Shown piece after piece: positions 5,843-6,707 of a stretch of 6,707 nucleotides of DNA. How positions within the stretch are numbered: the stretch's first letter is position 1; every line of letters starts with the position of its first letter. The stretch is taken from NCBI GenBank assembly GCA_903970315.1, contig CAJCIJ010000270.1, positions 1 through 6,707 of the forward strand. Direction: 5' to 3'. The stretch is from Actinomycetota bacterium (GTDB lineage Bacteria; Actinomycetota; Thermoleophilia; Solirubrobacterales; Solirubrobacteraceae). A program made the position numbers and the translations under genes. The notes beneath the pieces are model-generated. The model searched no databases. It worked only from the letters and a program-made list of their open reading frames with translations, and had not been told where the DNA came from.

Positions 5843-6707
5843 TTACGCGAGGGCGCCCGGGGAACGCACGCCGAGCAGGCCGCGGTGCGCCAGGAGCTCG
5901 GCGATCTGGACGGCGTTGGTGGCGGCACCCTTGCGGAGGTTGTCGGCCACGATCCACATGTCAAGTGCGCGCTCGTGCCCGGGGTCGCGGCGGATGCGTC
6001 CCACGAACACCTCGTCGCGGCCCTCGGCGAGCGAGGCCAGCGGGTACACGGCGCCGGCGGGATCGTCCATGACCTCGACCCCTGGGGCGGCCCGCAACAG
6101 CGCGCGCGCCTGCTCGGCCGAGAGGGGCTCGCGCGTTTGTACGTTGACGGCCTCGGAGTGACCGATGTAGACGGGCACTCGCACGCAGGTTGCCGAGACT
6201 GAGATCGATGGATCGGAGAGGATCTTGCGTGTCTCGTTGATGAGCTTGCGCTCCTCGTCGGTGTGGTCGTCGCCGGCAGGAAAGCTGCCGGCCTCGGGCA
6301 GCGCGTTGAAGGCGATCCTGTGGCGGTAGACCTCCGGATGGATCGTGGTATGCGCCGGCTTGGAGTTGCCGGTGTGCGCCTGGCGGTCGTCGAGTAGCAC
6401 CTGGGTCTGGCGCGTGAGCTCCTCGACTGCGCGCTTGCCGGTCCCCGACACCGCCTGGTAGGTCGAAATGACCAGGCGCTCGATGCCGGCGGCGTCAAAG
6501 ATGGGCTTTAGGGCCACGACCATCTGCATGGTCGAGCAGTTGGGGTTGGCGATGATCCCGCTGTGGTCGGTCAGGGCGTCGGGGTTGACCTCGCTGACCA
6601 CGAGAGGCACGTCGTCGTGCATGCGCCAGTAGGACGAGTTGTCCACGACGGTCGCTCCGGCAGCCACAAACCGCGGTGCCCAATCACGCGAAACGCCGGC
6701 CCCGGCC
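5843..6707 (-). CDS. asd: Aspartate-semialdehyde dehydrogenase, C-terminal 287 residues, cut by window edge
   Basis: The enzyme converts aspartyl phosphate to aspartate semialdehyde with NADPH, the branch point to lysine/diaminopimelate, threonine and methionine. In the visible part, VSRDWAPRFVAAGATVVDNS and SYWRM are followed by the active-site motif NPNCST (catalytic Cys codon 6538-6536). Next come STYQAVSGTGKRAVEEL, FNALPEAGSF, the helix DEERKLINETRKIL, and CVRVPVYIGHSEAV with the catalytic His (codon 6160-6158). The frame stays open to base 6707. Roughly the first 60-70 residues, including the nucleotide-binding GxxGxxG loop, are outside. A GTG at 6667 is only an internal valine. The TAA stop is at 5845-5843. 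The next gene starts 66 bases later in the same direction. Catalytic residues are intact. Confidence 0.95.
   Translation of the reverse strand, partial: AGAGVSRDWAPRFVAAGATVVDNSSYWRMHDDVPLVVSEVNPDALTDHSGIIANPNCSTMQMVVALKPIFDAAGIERLVISTYQAVSGTGKRAVEELTRQTQVLLDDRQAHTGNSKPAHTTIHPEVYRHRIAFNALPEAGSFPAGDDHTDEERKLINETRKILSDPSISVSATCVRVPVYIGHSEAVNVQTREPLSAEQARALLRAAPGVEVMDDPAGAVYPLASLAEGRDEVFVGRIRRDPGHERALDMWIVADNLRKGAATNAVQIAELLAHRGLLGVRSPGALA

Noticed and set aside
5687..6202. 171-codon plus-strand frame opposite asd and the SRPBCC start
   Set aside because: It mirrors the conserved C-terminal half of asd; no motif was seen.

Overview
The window is GC-rich bacterial chromosome carrying seven genes. 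All lie on the minus strand, so they read from the right end of the window to the left. The gene set suggests a high-GC actinomycete (Actinomycetota). It has an APS-type CysH beside a stand-alone siroheme sulfite reductase. It also has a PccB-like acyl-CoA carboxylase beta subunit followed by a tiny epsilon-like gene. A member of Thermoleophilia/Solirubrobacterales is my best guess, but this is an inference from gene style and not from a marker gene.

Right half, in order of transcription. The first gene is aspartate-semialdehyde dehydrogenase (asd, 5' end cut by the window edge at 6707). Next is an SRPBCC/START-like protein with a very long Pro/Ala/Glu-rich linker (5776-4997). Then comes the carboxyltransferase beta subunit of a propionyl-/acyl-CoA carboxylase (4952-3387), and a 77-residue protein that looks like a carboxylase epsilon subunit (3350-3117). 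Gaps are 66, 44 and 36 bases, all co-directional, so these four are probably co-transcribed.

Gap 3116-2942. About 175 bases without a gene separate the two groups. It contains the only clearly AT-rich patch noticed in the window (about 3055-3071), a small inverted repeat, a perfect 9-bp GC hairpin and a strong Shine-Dalgarno. It is best read as the promoter and leader of the sulfur operon.

Left half. An assimilatory sulfate-reduction operon: sulfite (or nitrite) reductase (2941-1052), APS reductase cysH (1064-306) and the first 103 codons of sulfate adenylyltransferase subunit 2, cysD (309 to the left edge). The genes overlap (13 bases, then a 4-base GTGA overlap), which points to translational coupling. 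Together they would run sulfate to APS (CysD with CysN, expected beyond the left edge), APS to sulfite (CysH) and sulfite to sulfide (the siroheme enzyme). No APS kinase lies between cysH and cysD, which fits CysH acting on APS directly.

Most of the window is ordinary housekeeping metabolism. The points most worth a second look are the split SRPBCC protein, the small carboxylase partner, the structured leader of the sulfite reductase gene and a 21-bp in-frame duplication in the tail of cysH. I saw no mobile element, CRISPR array, tRNA, rRNA or convincing intrinsic terminator, and nothing I would call a new system.
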